Positions 15,517 to 22,122 of a stretch of DNA of 22,961 nucleotides are shown here, piece by piece. The notes under the pieces are model-generated. The model was not told where the DNA came from and did no database searches. It was given only the letters and a program-made list of their open reading frames with translations. This DNA comes from DATDAH01 sp036525535 (GTDB taxonomy: Bacteria > Actinomycetota > Acidimicrobiia > Acidimicrobiales > DATDAH01). The number at the start of each line of letters is the position of its first letter. Within the stretch, counting starts at the first letter, position 1. The stretch lies in NCBI GenBank assembly GCA_036525535.1, contig DATDAH010000202.1, positions 1-22,961 of the forward strand, in the 5' to 3' direction. Both the position numbers and the translations under genes were made by a program.

Positions 15517-17040
15517 TCAGTCGGCGCCGAGGACCATTTCGTGGAGCGCCGTAACCGTCCGACGGGCCGACTCGAGGGCGCCGTGCTGCCACCCGACGGT
15601 CCGGGTCAGCCAATCCCCGGCGAACCACCACCGCCCGGCCGGCTCGAGCAGGCGCTGGTACGCCACGCCGTAGTCCGGCCACTCGGCCCAGGCCCCTTCG
15701 CTGTAGGGCTGGGTGCCCCAGTCCACGGACAACGACGAGCGCAGCCCCTCTCGGTACTCCGGTCCATGCACCTCCTCACCCGCAGTGAGAGCCGCCTCGG
15801 TCCGGGCGTCGTGGTCGAGGCGGCTGAAGCGGTCGGCGGCGGGCCCGAACGGGTAGGCGCCGATGAGGACTCCTCCGTGGCCGAGGTAGCCGGAAGAGGG
15901 GTACCAGATCTCCCTGGGCTCGCGATCCGTCGTGGTGATGCCGCCGAGGATGCGGTCGCCGGTCTCCCAGAAGCGGCGGTCGTACTCCAGGCCGATCTTG
16001 CCTGTGGCGAAGCGGACTGGCGTCTGGAGGGCCTGGGTCACCACCGGGTCCCACAGCGACGCCAGCGCTGCCGCGATCCACGGCGGCAGGGTGCAGATGC
16101 CGTGGTCGGCCCGGATCTCGCTTCCGTCCACCAGGCGGGCCGAGACGCCTCCACCGTCGGCGCCGACGGACCGGACCTCGGCCGCGGTGTGGATCTCGCC
16201 GACGAGTGCGTCGGTCAGGGCGAGGGGCAGGGCATCCATGCCCCCGACGGGGTGGAACATCGGGGTCGAGAGGTGCCAGTCCCGCTCGAAGTAGCGCCGC
16301 ATGCCGGGGTCGAAGGCGAGGACCATGGCCAGCTGGTCGGGGTCCTGGATCTCACCCGCGTGCTCGCCGGCGCCCGGGCTCTCGTCATAGCCCCGCTCGA
16401 CCGGGGCGATGGCGCCGACGCCCCTCAGGTAGGCGTAGAGCGCATCTTTCTCGTCGGCGGTGATCTCGTCGTCGAGGACTCCGGTCGGGATCGCCTTCGT
16501 CAGCAGCTCGGCGATGTAGCCGTCGAGATCGGCGTCGAGGCTCCGCCGCCGTCGGACTTCGCCGTTGGCGACCACGTAGGCGTCGACATTGACGTTCACG
16601 AAGGGCTCGATGGCGACGCCGAGCTCCCGGCAGTAGTCGATGGTCGTGTGGTGGGCGGCGATCCGTGCCGGTCCGGCGTTGAACCAGCGCCCCTCACCGA
16701 GGTCGGCCCGTTGGATCGTGCCCCGGGTGTCGGTCAGCTCGGTGCCCGGGCGGACCGTGAGGTTCCGGCCGCCGGTCCGGCCGCGGGCCTCGAGCACCGT
16801 GACCGCATAGCCCGCCTTCTCCAGCTCGTAGGCGCAGGCCAGGCCGGCGACGCCCGCCCCGAGGACGAGGACGGACGTCTCGTTCGTTCGCCCCTGCAGC
16901 GTGAAGTCGCCGGCCGCAGGGGCCCGGAAGGGTCGGCGGTCGCCGCTGCCGCGATCGATGACGGCCAACCCACCGAGCACGGCACCGGCTCCACCCACGG
17001 CCCCGAGCCCGATGAGGAACTGCCGGCGGCTGACGGTCAC
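15517..17040 (-). CDS. Tat-exported flavin amine oxidase
   Basis: A 507-residue FAD-dependent oxidase of the flavin monoamine oxidase/L-amino acid oxidase family. The N-terminus has a twin-arginine signal, SRRQFLIG, then a Gly/Ala-rich hydrophobic stretch, so the folded flavoprotein should be exported. VLVLGAGVAGLACAYELEKA (GxGxxG 61-66) binds the ADP part of FAD, with E84 ending strand two; ARGRTGGR (85-92) is the conserved follow-on. GPARIAAHH, a middle substrate region, and WWFAGDW...GWQHGALESARR at the C-terminus close the flavin site. The substrate may be an amine or amino acid; not resolvable here. GTG 17040 is chosen because it places the Tat motif at residues 4-9; a frame extension to 17094 adds 18 residues overlapping the divergent gene. 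Confidence 0.9.
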   Translation of the reverse strand: MTVSRRQFLIGLGAVGGAGAVLGGLAVIDRGSGDRRPFRAPAAGDFTLQGRTNETSVLVLGAGVAGLACAYELEKAGYAVTVLEARGRTGGRNLTVRPGTELTDTRGTIQRADLGEGRWFNAGPARIAAHHTTIDYCRELGVAIEPFVNVNVDAYVVANGEVRRRRSLDADLDGYIAELLTKAIPTGVLDDEITADEKDALYAYLRGVGAIAPVERGYDESPGAGEHAGEIQDPDQLAMVLAFDPGMRRYFERDWHLSTPMFHPVGGMDALPLALTDALVGEIHTAAEVRSVGADGGGVSARLVDGSEIRADHGICTLPPWIAAALASLWDPVVTQALQTPVRFATGKIGLEYDRRFWETGDRILGGITTTDREPREIWYPSSGYLGHGGVLIGAYPFGPAADRFSRLDHDARTEAALTAGEEVHGPEYREGLRSSLSVDWGTQPYSEGAWAEWPDYGVAYQRLLEPAGRWWFAGDWLTRTVGWQHGALESARRTVTALHEMVLGAD

Positions 17041-17069
17041 GGCCCGATACTTCCACTCTGACCGATGGC

Positions 17070-17075
17070 TACCGT
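17070..17075 (+). promoter_or_regulatory. -10 box TACCGT of the eIF2B-like gene
   Basis: TACCGT, 8 bases before ATG 17084, in the 43-base gap between this gene and the divergent amine oxidase. Implies a leaderless mRNA. Confidence 0.5.
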
Positions 17076-17083
17076 CGGGGCTG

Positions 17084-17881
17084 ATGCACCCCATCGAGCG
17101 CCTGCGCTACGTGGCCCGGGCCCATGGCGCCTCGCAGGCGGTGATGGTGTCGGAGACCGCGGCCGCGCTGAGGTCGTTCGGCCGGGATCCGCAGGGCCTG
17201 GTCACGGCGTGCCGGCGCATCGTCGCCCGCCAACCCAGCTCGGGTCCGCTGTGGTGGCTGGCGGCTCGCACCCTTACCGCCTCGGACCCCATCGCCGAGG
17301 CCCAGCTCGCCGCCGCGGAGATCGAGGACGACCGCACACCCCGAGCCGTGGCCGACGCCCTTCCCGACGAGGCCACGGTCCTGGTCCTGGGCTGGCCCGA
17401 GTTGGCGGCCGGCGGCCTGCCCCGCCGGGGCGATGTCGAGGTGCTCGTCTGTGACGTCGACGGCGACGGGTCGGCGCTGGTCCTGCGCCTGCTGCGCGCG
17501 GACGTCGAGGCCACCGACGTGCCCCTCGGTGGCCTCGGTGCCGCCGCCGCCGAGGTCGATGTGGTGATCCTGGAGACGCCGGCCATGGGGCCGGGCGGGT
17601 TCGTGGCGGGCCAAGGGTCCCGGGCCGCGGCGTCCGTGGCCCGGCTGTCGGGGGGGGAGGTGTGGCTGGTCGCCGGCGTCGGCCGGCTCCTACCCGAGCG
17701 CATGTTCACCGCGCTCTGTGACCGCACGATCTCCGCCGACAGCCCCTGGGACGACGAACTGGAGCTGATCCCGCTCGACCTGGTCGACCAGGTCGTCGGC
17801 CCGACCGGCCCGACTCGTCCGGCCGATGCCCTGCGCCGAACCGACTGCCCCATCGCGCCGGAGTTGCTCAAGCCCTTCTGA
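17084..17881 (+). CDS. Uncharacterised protein resembling the eIF2B/ribose-bisphosphate isomerase fold
   Basis: A 265-residue protein without a name I can give. Residues 1-95 are helical (HPIERLRYVARAHG, then a helix around AACRRIVARQPSSGPLWWLAARTL). From about 100 there is a Rossmann-like alternation: ATVLVLGWPEL, VEVLVCDVDGDG, VDVVILETPAMGPGGFVAGQGS and GEVWLVAGVGRLLPERMF. The order of a strand ending in an acidic pair, then a GPGGFVAGQGS block, then VWLVAGVGR resembles the C-terminal domain of eIF2B alpha-like proteins and methylthioribose-1-phosphate isomerases, where the matching block reads like GADAI..DG...KxGT. That resemblance is by eye and needs structure comparison. The C-terminal IPLDLVDQVVGPTG also fits the family ending. 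ATG 17084 has its own -10 box. Confidence 0.55.
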   Translation: MHPIERLRYVARAHGASQAVMVSETAAALRSFGRDPQGLVTACRRIVARQPSSGPLWWLAARTLTASDPIAEAQLAAAEIEDDRTPRAVADALPDEATVLVLGWPELAAGGLPRRGDVEVLVCDVDGDGSALVLRLLRADVEATDVPLGGLGAAAAEVDVVILETPAMGPGGFVAGQGSRAAASVARLSGGEVWLVAGVGRLLPERMFTALCDRTISADSPWDDELELIPLDLVDQVVGPTGPTRPADALRRTDCPIAPELLKPF

Positions 17882-17919
17882 GCAGCCACCGGCCTTGGCC
17901 CCGCCCGGAGCCGGCGTCA

Positions 17920-17925
17920 TAGGCT
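17920..17925 (+). promoter_or_regulatory. -10 box TAGGCT of the CoA lyase gene
   Basis: TAGGCT, 6 bases before ATG 17932. TTGGCC at 17895-17900 could serve as a -35 element with a 19-base spacer. Confidence 0.55.
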
Positions 17926-17931
17926 GGTCTC

Positions 17932-18873
17932 ATGTCCGAACGCACCCGTGACCTGCCGCGCCGGTCCTGCCTCTCCGTCCCCGGTTCCAGTGAGAAGATG
18001 CTGGGGAAGGGCCCGACCTTGCCCGCTGACATGGTGTTCCTCGACATGGAGGACTCCGTCGCGCCTCTCGAGAAGGAGGGCGCCCGGGCCAAGGTGGTCG
18101 ACGCCGTCAAGAACCAGGACTGGGGCGAGAAGATCCTCTGCGTCCGGGTCAACGCCTGGGACACACAGTGGACCTACGGCGACATCATCGAGGTGGTCGG
18201 CAACGCCGGCGAGCGGCTCGAGGAGATCATGCTCCCCAAGGTGCAGTCGGCGGCCGAGGTCGTGGCCATGGACCTGCTCCTGACCCAGGTCGAGAAGAAC
18301 TCGGGCCTGCCCGTCGGCCACATCGGCATCGAAGCCCAGATCGAGACGGCGCGGGGCCTGATCAACGTGAACGAGATCTGCGCGGCGTCACCCCGCCTGG
18401 AGACGGTCATCCTCGGTCCGGTCGACTTCTCGGCCTCCATGGAGATGCCGTCCCTGTCGGGTGGCCTCCAGATCCCGGAGTACCCCGGCGACTACTTCCA
18501 CTACGTCTTCATGAAGATCCTCATGGCGGGCCGGGCGAACGGCCTGCAGGTCATCGACGGCCCCTACGTGAAGGTCCGCGACCTGGAGGGCTTCCGCGAC
18601 TTCTGCACCCGCACCCAGACCCTGGGCTTCGACGGCAAGTGGGCGCTGCACCCCGACCAGGTCACGATCCTGAACGAGATGTTCTCACCCACCCAGGCCC
18701 AGTTCGATCGGGCCAACGACATCCTCGACGCCTATGAGGAGGCCACCACGACCGGCGATCGCAAGGGCGCGGTGATGTTCGGCGACGAGATGATCGACGA
18801 GGCCTCCCGCAAGGTTGCCATCAAGCTGGTGAGCCGGGGCGAGCGCGCCGGCCTGGTCCGCAGCTCGGCCTGA
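17932..18873 (+). CDS. HpcH/HpaI-CitE family CoA lyase (malyl-/citramalyl-CoA lyase-like)
   Basis: A 313-residue TIM-barrel aldolase of the citrate-lyase-beta family. Members cleave or form C-C bonds of beta-hydroxyacyl-CoA esters such as malyl-CoA, beta-methylmalyl-CoA or citramalyl-CoA using Mg2+. Key blocks: SCLSVPGSSEKML at the N-terminus (CoA/phosphate contact), DMVFLDMEDSVAP with the conserved acidic pair, IGIEAQIETARGLINV with the Mg-binding Glu, ILGPVDFSASM with the Mg-binding Asp, and GKWALHPDQVTILNEMFSP near the end. The length fits malyl-CoA lyases rather than the short stand-alone CitE. The reaction cannot be fixed without alignment; the thioesterase-type relatives and human CLYBL share these blocks. 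Start fixed by family N-terminus and -10 box. Confidence 0.9.
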   Translation: MSERTRDLPRRSCLSVPGSSEKMLGKGPTLPADMVFLDMEDSVAPLEKEGARAKVVDAVKNQDWGEKILCVRVNAWDTQWTYGDIIEVVGNAGERLEEIMLPKVQSAAEVVAMDLLLTQVEKNSGLPVGHIGIEAQIETARGLINVNEICAASPRLETVILGPVDFSASMEMPSLSGGLQIPEYPGDYFHYVFMKILMAGRANGLQVIDGPYVKVRDLEGFRDFCTRTQTLGFDGKWALHPDQVTILNEMFSPTQAQFDRANDILDAYEEATTTGDRKGAVMFGDEMIDEASRKVAIKLVSRGERAGLVRSSA

Positions 18874-18944
18874 CCACCAGGTTTCTTGCCTGATTCTCAA
18901 CTTCCTCTGCACAGGATCTCGCCGAGGATGCCGATGATCGCGCC

Positions 18945-19463
18945 ATGAGCGACTCGTCTGCCGATCCCACCGAGGCCACCCCCACCACGGAGGGTGTCGA
19001 GGCCGTTGATGGGGTCGAGCCGGCCGAGGTCCCGGCGCCGGCCGCGGAGGAGGCGGACCCGGTCCACACCGTGACCCGAAAGGGAGCGGCGTTGGCCATG
19101 ACGGCGGCCTTGGTGGTCGGTGGCCTGATCGGCTGGGTGGGGGCGGCGGCATTCGACGACGACGACGCCCCGCAGCTCACCTCGTTCCAGGGTCGGTTCC
19201 CTGGGGGTGGCGGCCGCTTCCCGGGCGGTGGTCCGGGTGGAGGCTTCCCGGACGGCGGCTTCCACGAGCACGGTCCGGGCGGCGGCCGGCCGGATGGGGG
19301 CCTGCCGGGTGGTGGCTACGAGGGCGAGGACGGCCGACCCACGCCGCCCTGGCTGGACGACGACGACCAGGGCGAGGACGACGAGGAGGGTGACGACGAC
19401 CAGCAGGACAACCGGGACCCAGCGCAGGAGGAGCAAGGCCAGGACCAGGGAGACGACGCCTAG
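18945..19463 (+). CDS. One-pass membrane protein with glycine-rich and acidic tail
   Basis: A 172-residue low-complexity protein. Residues 1-40 are acidic and Ala/Pro/Thr-rich; RK (45-46) precedes one transmembrane helix (about 47-70), which places the C-terminus outside by the positive-inside rule. Outside follow DDDD (71-74), a glycine-rich region (83-124) with repeated RFPGGG and FPDGG units, and a strongly acidic tail (about 137-172, Asp/Glu/Gln). No enzyme motif is visible. The composition would suit a surface, metal-binding or wall-associated protein, but that is inference. ATG 18945 is the best start; it has no TANNNT box and no strong ribosome site. It lies 71 bases after the CoA lyase gene. 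Confidence 0.7.
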   Translation: MSDSSADPTEATPTTEGVEAVDGVEPAEVPAPAAEEADPVHTVTRKGAALAMTAALVVGGLIGWVGAAAFDDDDAPQLTSFQGRFPGGGGRFPGGGPGGGFPDGGFHEHGPGGGRPDGGLPGGGYEGEDGRPTPPWLDDDDQGEDDEEGDDDQQDNRDPAQEEQGQDQGDDA

Positions 19464-19496
19464 CGCCGTCGTGGCGGGCCGGATCCGCGGTCGCCG

Positions 19497-20135
19497 TCAG
19501 AGGACGGCGGCCACCACGCTCCCCAGCACATCGTCGGCGTCCCTGGTGATCGGGTCGTGGACATCGTCGGCCAGCCCGCGGAGCACAGCCCGCTCGTGGT
19601 TGTTCATCGCCAGTCGTGGGCGCCGGGCCAGGGTGCCGGCCGTTCGGTCGGCGGCGTAGCGCGGGTCGCCGTAGCTCACCGGGTCCAGCCGGTCGGTGAG
19701 CAGGCCCAGGAACTCGACCCACTGGGAGCGGTCTTCGTCGGCGACCATGGCCAGAGCATCGTCGTCGGGTTCGGCGAGAGCGGCCCAGGGGCGGGTGAAG
19801 GTGGCGGCGTGGTCCGCCCGGGCCAGGACGGCGCCGTCGAGGAGCAGCTCGATGAGGACGTGGGCGGCACCCCGGGCCGGCCCGCGACGGACCCCCCGGT
19901 CGCTGAGGTCGCGGACCAGCCGGCGGTTGGTCGCCCGGAACCAGTCCAACCCGTGGAAGACGGCGTCGGTGCGGTGGTGGGTGGCGACCCCCGCCGTGAA
20001 CTCGGGTGGTCCGGCGGTGGCCACGGGCAAGCGGGCCATGCGGGCGAGGTCCGGGGCCGCCGCCCCCAGGAGGAGCGGGGTCGTGGCTTCGGGGGTCGCC
20101 TGCTGGGCGACCACCATGTGGGAGACGAAGTTCAC
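19497..20135 (-). CDS. ACP phosphodiesterase-like (AcpH/DUF479-like) protein
   Basis: A 212-residue protein. The start MNFVSHMVVA, then LLGAAAPDLARM, AGVATHHRTDAVFH and WFRATNRRL follow the same order as E. coli acyl carrier protein phosphodiesterase (NFxxH, a Gly-Asp block, GVxxHxxxD, WFRxxxRR), an HD-like metal-dependent fold that removes 4'-phosphopantetheine from ACP. The conserved H/D positions H6, D29, H53, H54 and D57 are present. The match is partial, and many actinobacterial relatives are of unknown role, so activity on ACP is not assured. GTG 20135 is 9 bases after TAGCCT. It is divergent from the EamA transporter and convergent with the glycine-rich protein gene. Confidence 0.6.
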   Translation of the reverse strand: MNFVSHMVVAQQATPEATTPLLLGAAAPDLARMARLPVATAGPPEFTAGVATHHRTDAVFHGLDWFRATNRRLVRDLSDRGVRRGPARGAAHVLIELLLDGAVLARADHAATFTRPWAALAEPDDDALAMVADEDRSQWVEFLGLLTDRLDPVSYGDPRYAADRTAGTLARRPRLAMNNHERAVLRGLADDVHDPITRDADDVLGSVVAAVL

Positions 20136-20144
20136 CTGCGCGGA

Positions 20145-20150
20145 AGGCTA
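20145..20150 (-). promoter_or_regulatory. -10 box TAGCCT of the AcpH-like gene
   Basis: TAGCCT on the minus strand, 9 bases before GTG 20135, the longest spacing of the set. Confidence 0.45.
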
Positions 20151-20200
20151 CGGAGGTGGGGTGATCTCACGGGAATCGGGGCCAGGTGAGTTCGTCCCCG

Positions 20201-20206
20201 TAGCGT
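20201..20206 (+). promoter_or_regulatory. -10 box TAGCGT of the EamA gene
   Basis: TAGCGT, identical to the fumC box. An in-frame ATC lies 6 bases downstream (20213), where an ATG would be expected for a leaderless gene; the first GTG is at 20258. Confidence 0.45.
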
Positions 20207-20212
20207 CGAGGC

Positions 20213-21202
20213 ATCGCGGCGCCCCTCCCTGTTCCGACGCGCCATCGGCGCGGGTACGTGCTGGTCCTGACCGGGGCGACCTTGTTCGGCATCAACGCCA
20301 GCGTGTCGAAGGTCGTGCTCGCCGCCGGGATCGAGCCGGCCCGGCTGACGGCACTGCGTTGCACGGGAGCAGCGCTCGGGCTCTTGTTCGTGCTGAAGGT
20401 GCTACGGCCGACGAAACTGCGGATGCCCCGCCGGGAGTGGCCCGCCATCGTCGTGCTGGGCCTCAGCGGGGCGGCCTTCCTCCAGTGGCTCTACTTCGTG
20501 GCGCTCGACCGCCTTCCGGTGGGCATTGCGCTGCTCCTGGAGTTCACCGCCCCGTTGATGGTGGCGCTCTTCTCCAGCCTCGTCCTGCGCCACGTCGTCC
20601 CGCGCCAGGTCTGGCTGGCCCTCGGCCTGGCTCTGGCCGGGCTCGCTCTGGTCGCCCAGGTGTGGACGGATGTCGGCCTCGATGCCGTCGGCGTCGCCGC
20701 CGCGCTGGGTGCGGCGGGATTCCTGGCCACCTTCCACCTCGTCGGCAAGCAGATGGTCGACCGGCACGACCCGCTTCTGCTGTCGTTCTGGGTCTTCGTC
20801 GTAGCCGCCGTCTTCTGGGCGGTGGCCCAGCCTTGGTGGCGCTTCGACCCGTCGGTGCTGACGGAGTCGACCTCCCTCCTCGGTCGATTGGGCGCGTACT
20901 CGGTGCCAGTGTGGGTGGGCCTGCTCTGGGTGATCCTGCTGGGCACGCTCGCCCCCTATGCCCTGGAGGTGGCCGGGCTCCGGTACCTCACCGCGACGAC
21001 GACCGGCGTCGTGAGCATGCTGGAGCCCGTCATCGCGGCCGCCGTGGCCTGGCTGTGGTTGGAAGAGGTCCTGAACGGGGTCCAACTGGTCGGTGGCGCT
21101 CTGGTGTTGGTGGGTGTCGGTCTCGTCCAGGTCGCCGGATCCCGAGCCGTGCCCGATGCGGAGGACGGCCCGTTCGTCGTGGCCGACGTGCCGCTCAACT
21201 AG
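20213..21202 (+). CDS. EamA-family (DMT superfamily) transporter
   Basis: An inner-membrane permease of about ten transmembrane helices with two EamA domains. The first begins GYVLVLTGATLFGINASVSK; the second begins around VGVAAALGAAGFLATFHLVGKQ. LLEFTAPLMVALFSSLVLR and the matching SMLEPVIAAAVAWLWLEE are the paired motifs of RhtA/EamA metabolite exporters, so export of an amino acid or similar metabolite is likely; the exact substrate is unknown. The start is unusual. GTG 20258 gives 314 residues but begins within the first helix; the in-frame ATC 20213, 6 bases after TAGCGT, gives 329 residues with the usual short basic tail (PTRHRR). I list the longer form and treat GTG 20258 as the conservative choice. 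Confidence 0.88.
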   Translation: MAAPLPVPTRHRRGYVLVLTGATLFGINASVSKVVLAAGIEPARLTALRCTGAALGLLFVLKVLRPTKLRMPRREWPAIVVLGLSGAAFLQWLYFVALDRLPVGIALLLEFTAPLMVALFSSLVLRHVVPRQVWLALGLALAGLALVAQVWTDVGLDAVGVAAALGAAGFLATFHLVGKQMVDRHDPLLLSFWVFVVAAVFWAVAQPWWRFDPSVLTESTSLLGRLGAYSVPVWVGLLWVILLGTLAPYALEVAGLRYLTATTTGVVSMLEPVIAAAVAWLWLEEVLNGVQLVGGALVLVGVGLVQVAGSRAVPDAEDGPFVVADVPLN

Positions 21203-21274
21203 CTCGACGGGCGGTCGGGAGCAGCTGACCGAGCGGGTGCGGCCTGAGCAGATGAACGGCCGGGTTTGGTCACC

Positions 21275-21280
21275 TAACGT
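21275..21280 (+). promoter_or_regulatory. Putative -10 box TAACGT of hpf
   Basis: TAACGT, 34 bases before GTG 21315. It predicts a leader of roughly 28 bases carrying the AGGAAGG ribosome site at 21302-21308. Unlike most genes here, hpf would therefore have a leader. Confidence 0.4.
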
Positions 21281-21314
21281 CTGCAGAGGACCGGCATCCA
21301 CAGGAAGGCTCCGC

Positions 21315-22025
21315 GTGACCATTCCCCCTCGGGACGACGACCAGGTGATCGTGACGACAAAGGGGGAGGTGAGCGAAGGGGCCAAGGCGTACGCCGCGAG
21401 CAAGGTGAGCCGGCTGCATCAGCACGCCCACGGGCCGGTGCTGCTCACCCGGGTCAAGCTCACCTACGCCGAGGGCGAGGACGTGGAACGCAACGCCATC
21501 GCCGAAGCGGCGATGGACGTCGACGGGCGGCTCGTGCGGGGCCAGGTCGCCACGCACCGCATCGAGGAGGCCGTGGACCTGCTCGTCGACCGCATGATCC
21601 GCCAACTCGACCAAGCCGCGGCCAAAGCCCGCACCCGCGAGCGCCGGCCCTCCGGGGAACCCGCACCGCGGCCGGGTCGCGTCATCATCTCCCCCGAAGA
21701 ACGAGAGGTCGTGGCCCACAAGTCCTTCGCCATCGACCGGGCCACCCTGGAGGAGGCGGCCTTCGACATGGAGGTCCTCGACTATGACTTCTTCCTCTTC
21801 ACCGAGGCCGACGACGGCCGGGACAAGGTCGTCTTCCGGGGCCCCGAGGGCGACGTCCAGCTGGCCACCGGTCCGCCCACCGAGACGGTGGAGGAGGCGC
21901 TGGAGCGCCTGGACGCCGGGGGGGAGCCCTTCGTGTTCTTCTGCGACGCCGACACCGGCCGGGGTGCGGTCGCCTACCTCCGCTACGACGGCCACTACGG
22001 CCTGATCCGCCCTGCCGACGGCTGA
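21315..22025 (+). CDS. hpf: Long-form ribosome hibernation promoting factor with tandem C-terminal domains
   Basis: A 236-residue protein. The N-terminal S30AE domain (about 10-105) binds the 30S decoding region and stops translation in starvation; VSEGAKAYAASKVSRL, RNAIAEAAMDVDGRLVRGQ and DLLVDRMIRQLDQ match it. After a Pro/Arg linker (107-125) the dimerisation domain seems to be present twice: copy 1 at 132-185 (VAHKSFAIDRATLEEAAFDM, then DYDFFLFTEADDGRDKVVFR) and copy 2 at 188-233 (TVEEALERLDAGGEPFVFFCD, then RYDGHYGLIRP). Ordinary long HPFs carry one. Copy 2 keeps the classic YGLI ending, while copy 1 has lost it. GTG 21315 has AGGAAGG 6 bases upstream. CarD follows 97 bases later on the same strand. 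Confidence 0.9.
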   Translation: MTIPPRDDDQVIVTTKGEVSEGAKAYAASKVSRLHQHAHGPVLLTRVKLTYAEGEDVERNAIAEAAMDVDGRLVRGQVATHRIEEAVDLLVDRMIRQLDQAAAKARTRERRPSGEPAPRPGRVIISPEEREVVAHKSFAIDRATLEEAAFDMEVLDYDFFLFTEADDGRDKVVFRGPEGDVQLATGPPTETVEEALERLDAGGEPFVFFCDADTGRGAVAYLRYDGHYGLIRPADG

Positions 22026-22103
22026 TCCGGTGCCCGCCGGCGGTGGGATCGGGCCGGAAATCGGGCATCCTTGAAGGCCGCCGCCGCGGTCGTTGTTGCT
22101 TTC

Positions 22104-22110
22104 GGAGGAG
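22104..22110 (+). promoter_or_regulatory. Ribosome binding site GGAGGAG of carD
   Basis: GGAGGAG lies 12 bases before ATG 22123, a strong but slightly distant site. It supports ATG 22123 over the in-frame TTG at 22093 and shows carD has a leader. Confidence 0.6.
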
Positions 22111-22122
22111 ACCCCGCCGCCC

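Noticed and set aside
17044..17049. TATCGG as a -10 box of the amine oxidase gene
   Set aside because: It ends 3 bases before GTG 17040 and lacks the final T, so it does not fit the leaderless spacing of the other genes.
15145..17061. Open frame of 638 codons on the plus strand opposite the amine oxidase and thioredoxin-fold genes
   Set aside because: It is antisense to well-supported genes, has no recognisable domain and shows the low-complexity Gly/Arg/Val bias of GC-rich antisense frames.
21203..21240. CGGTC...GACCG hairpin after the EamA gene
   Set aside because: A 5-base stem without a T-run is too weak to call a terminator.
22026..22080. GC-rich palindrome CCGCCGGCGG as a terminator after hpf
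   Set aside because: There is no loop of useful size and no following T-run; such strings arise easily in this base composition.
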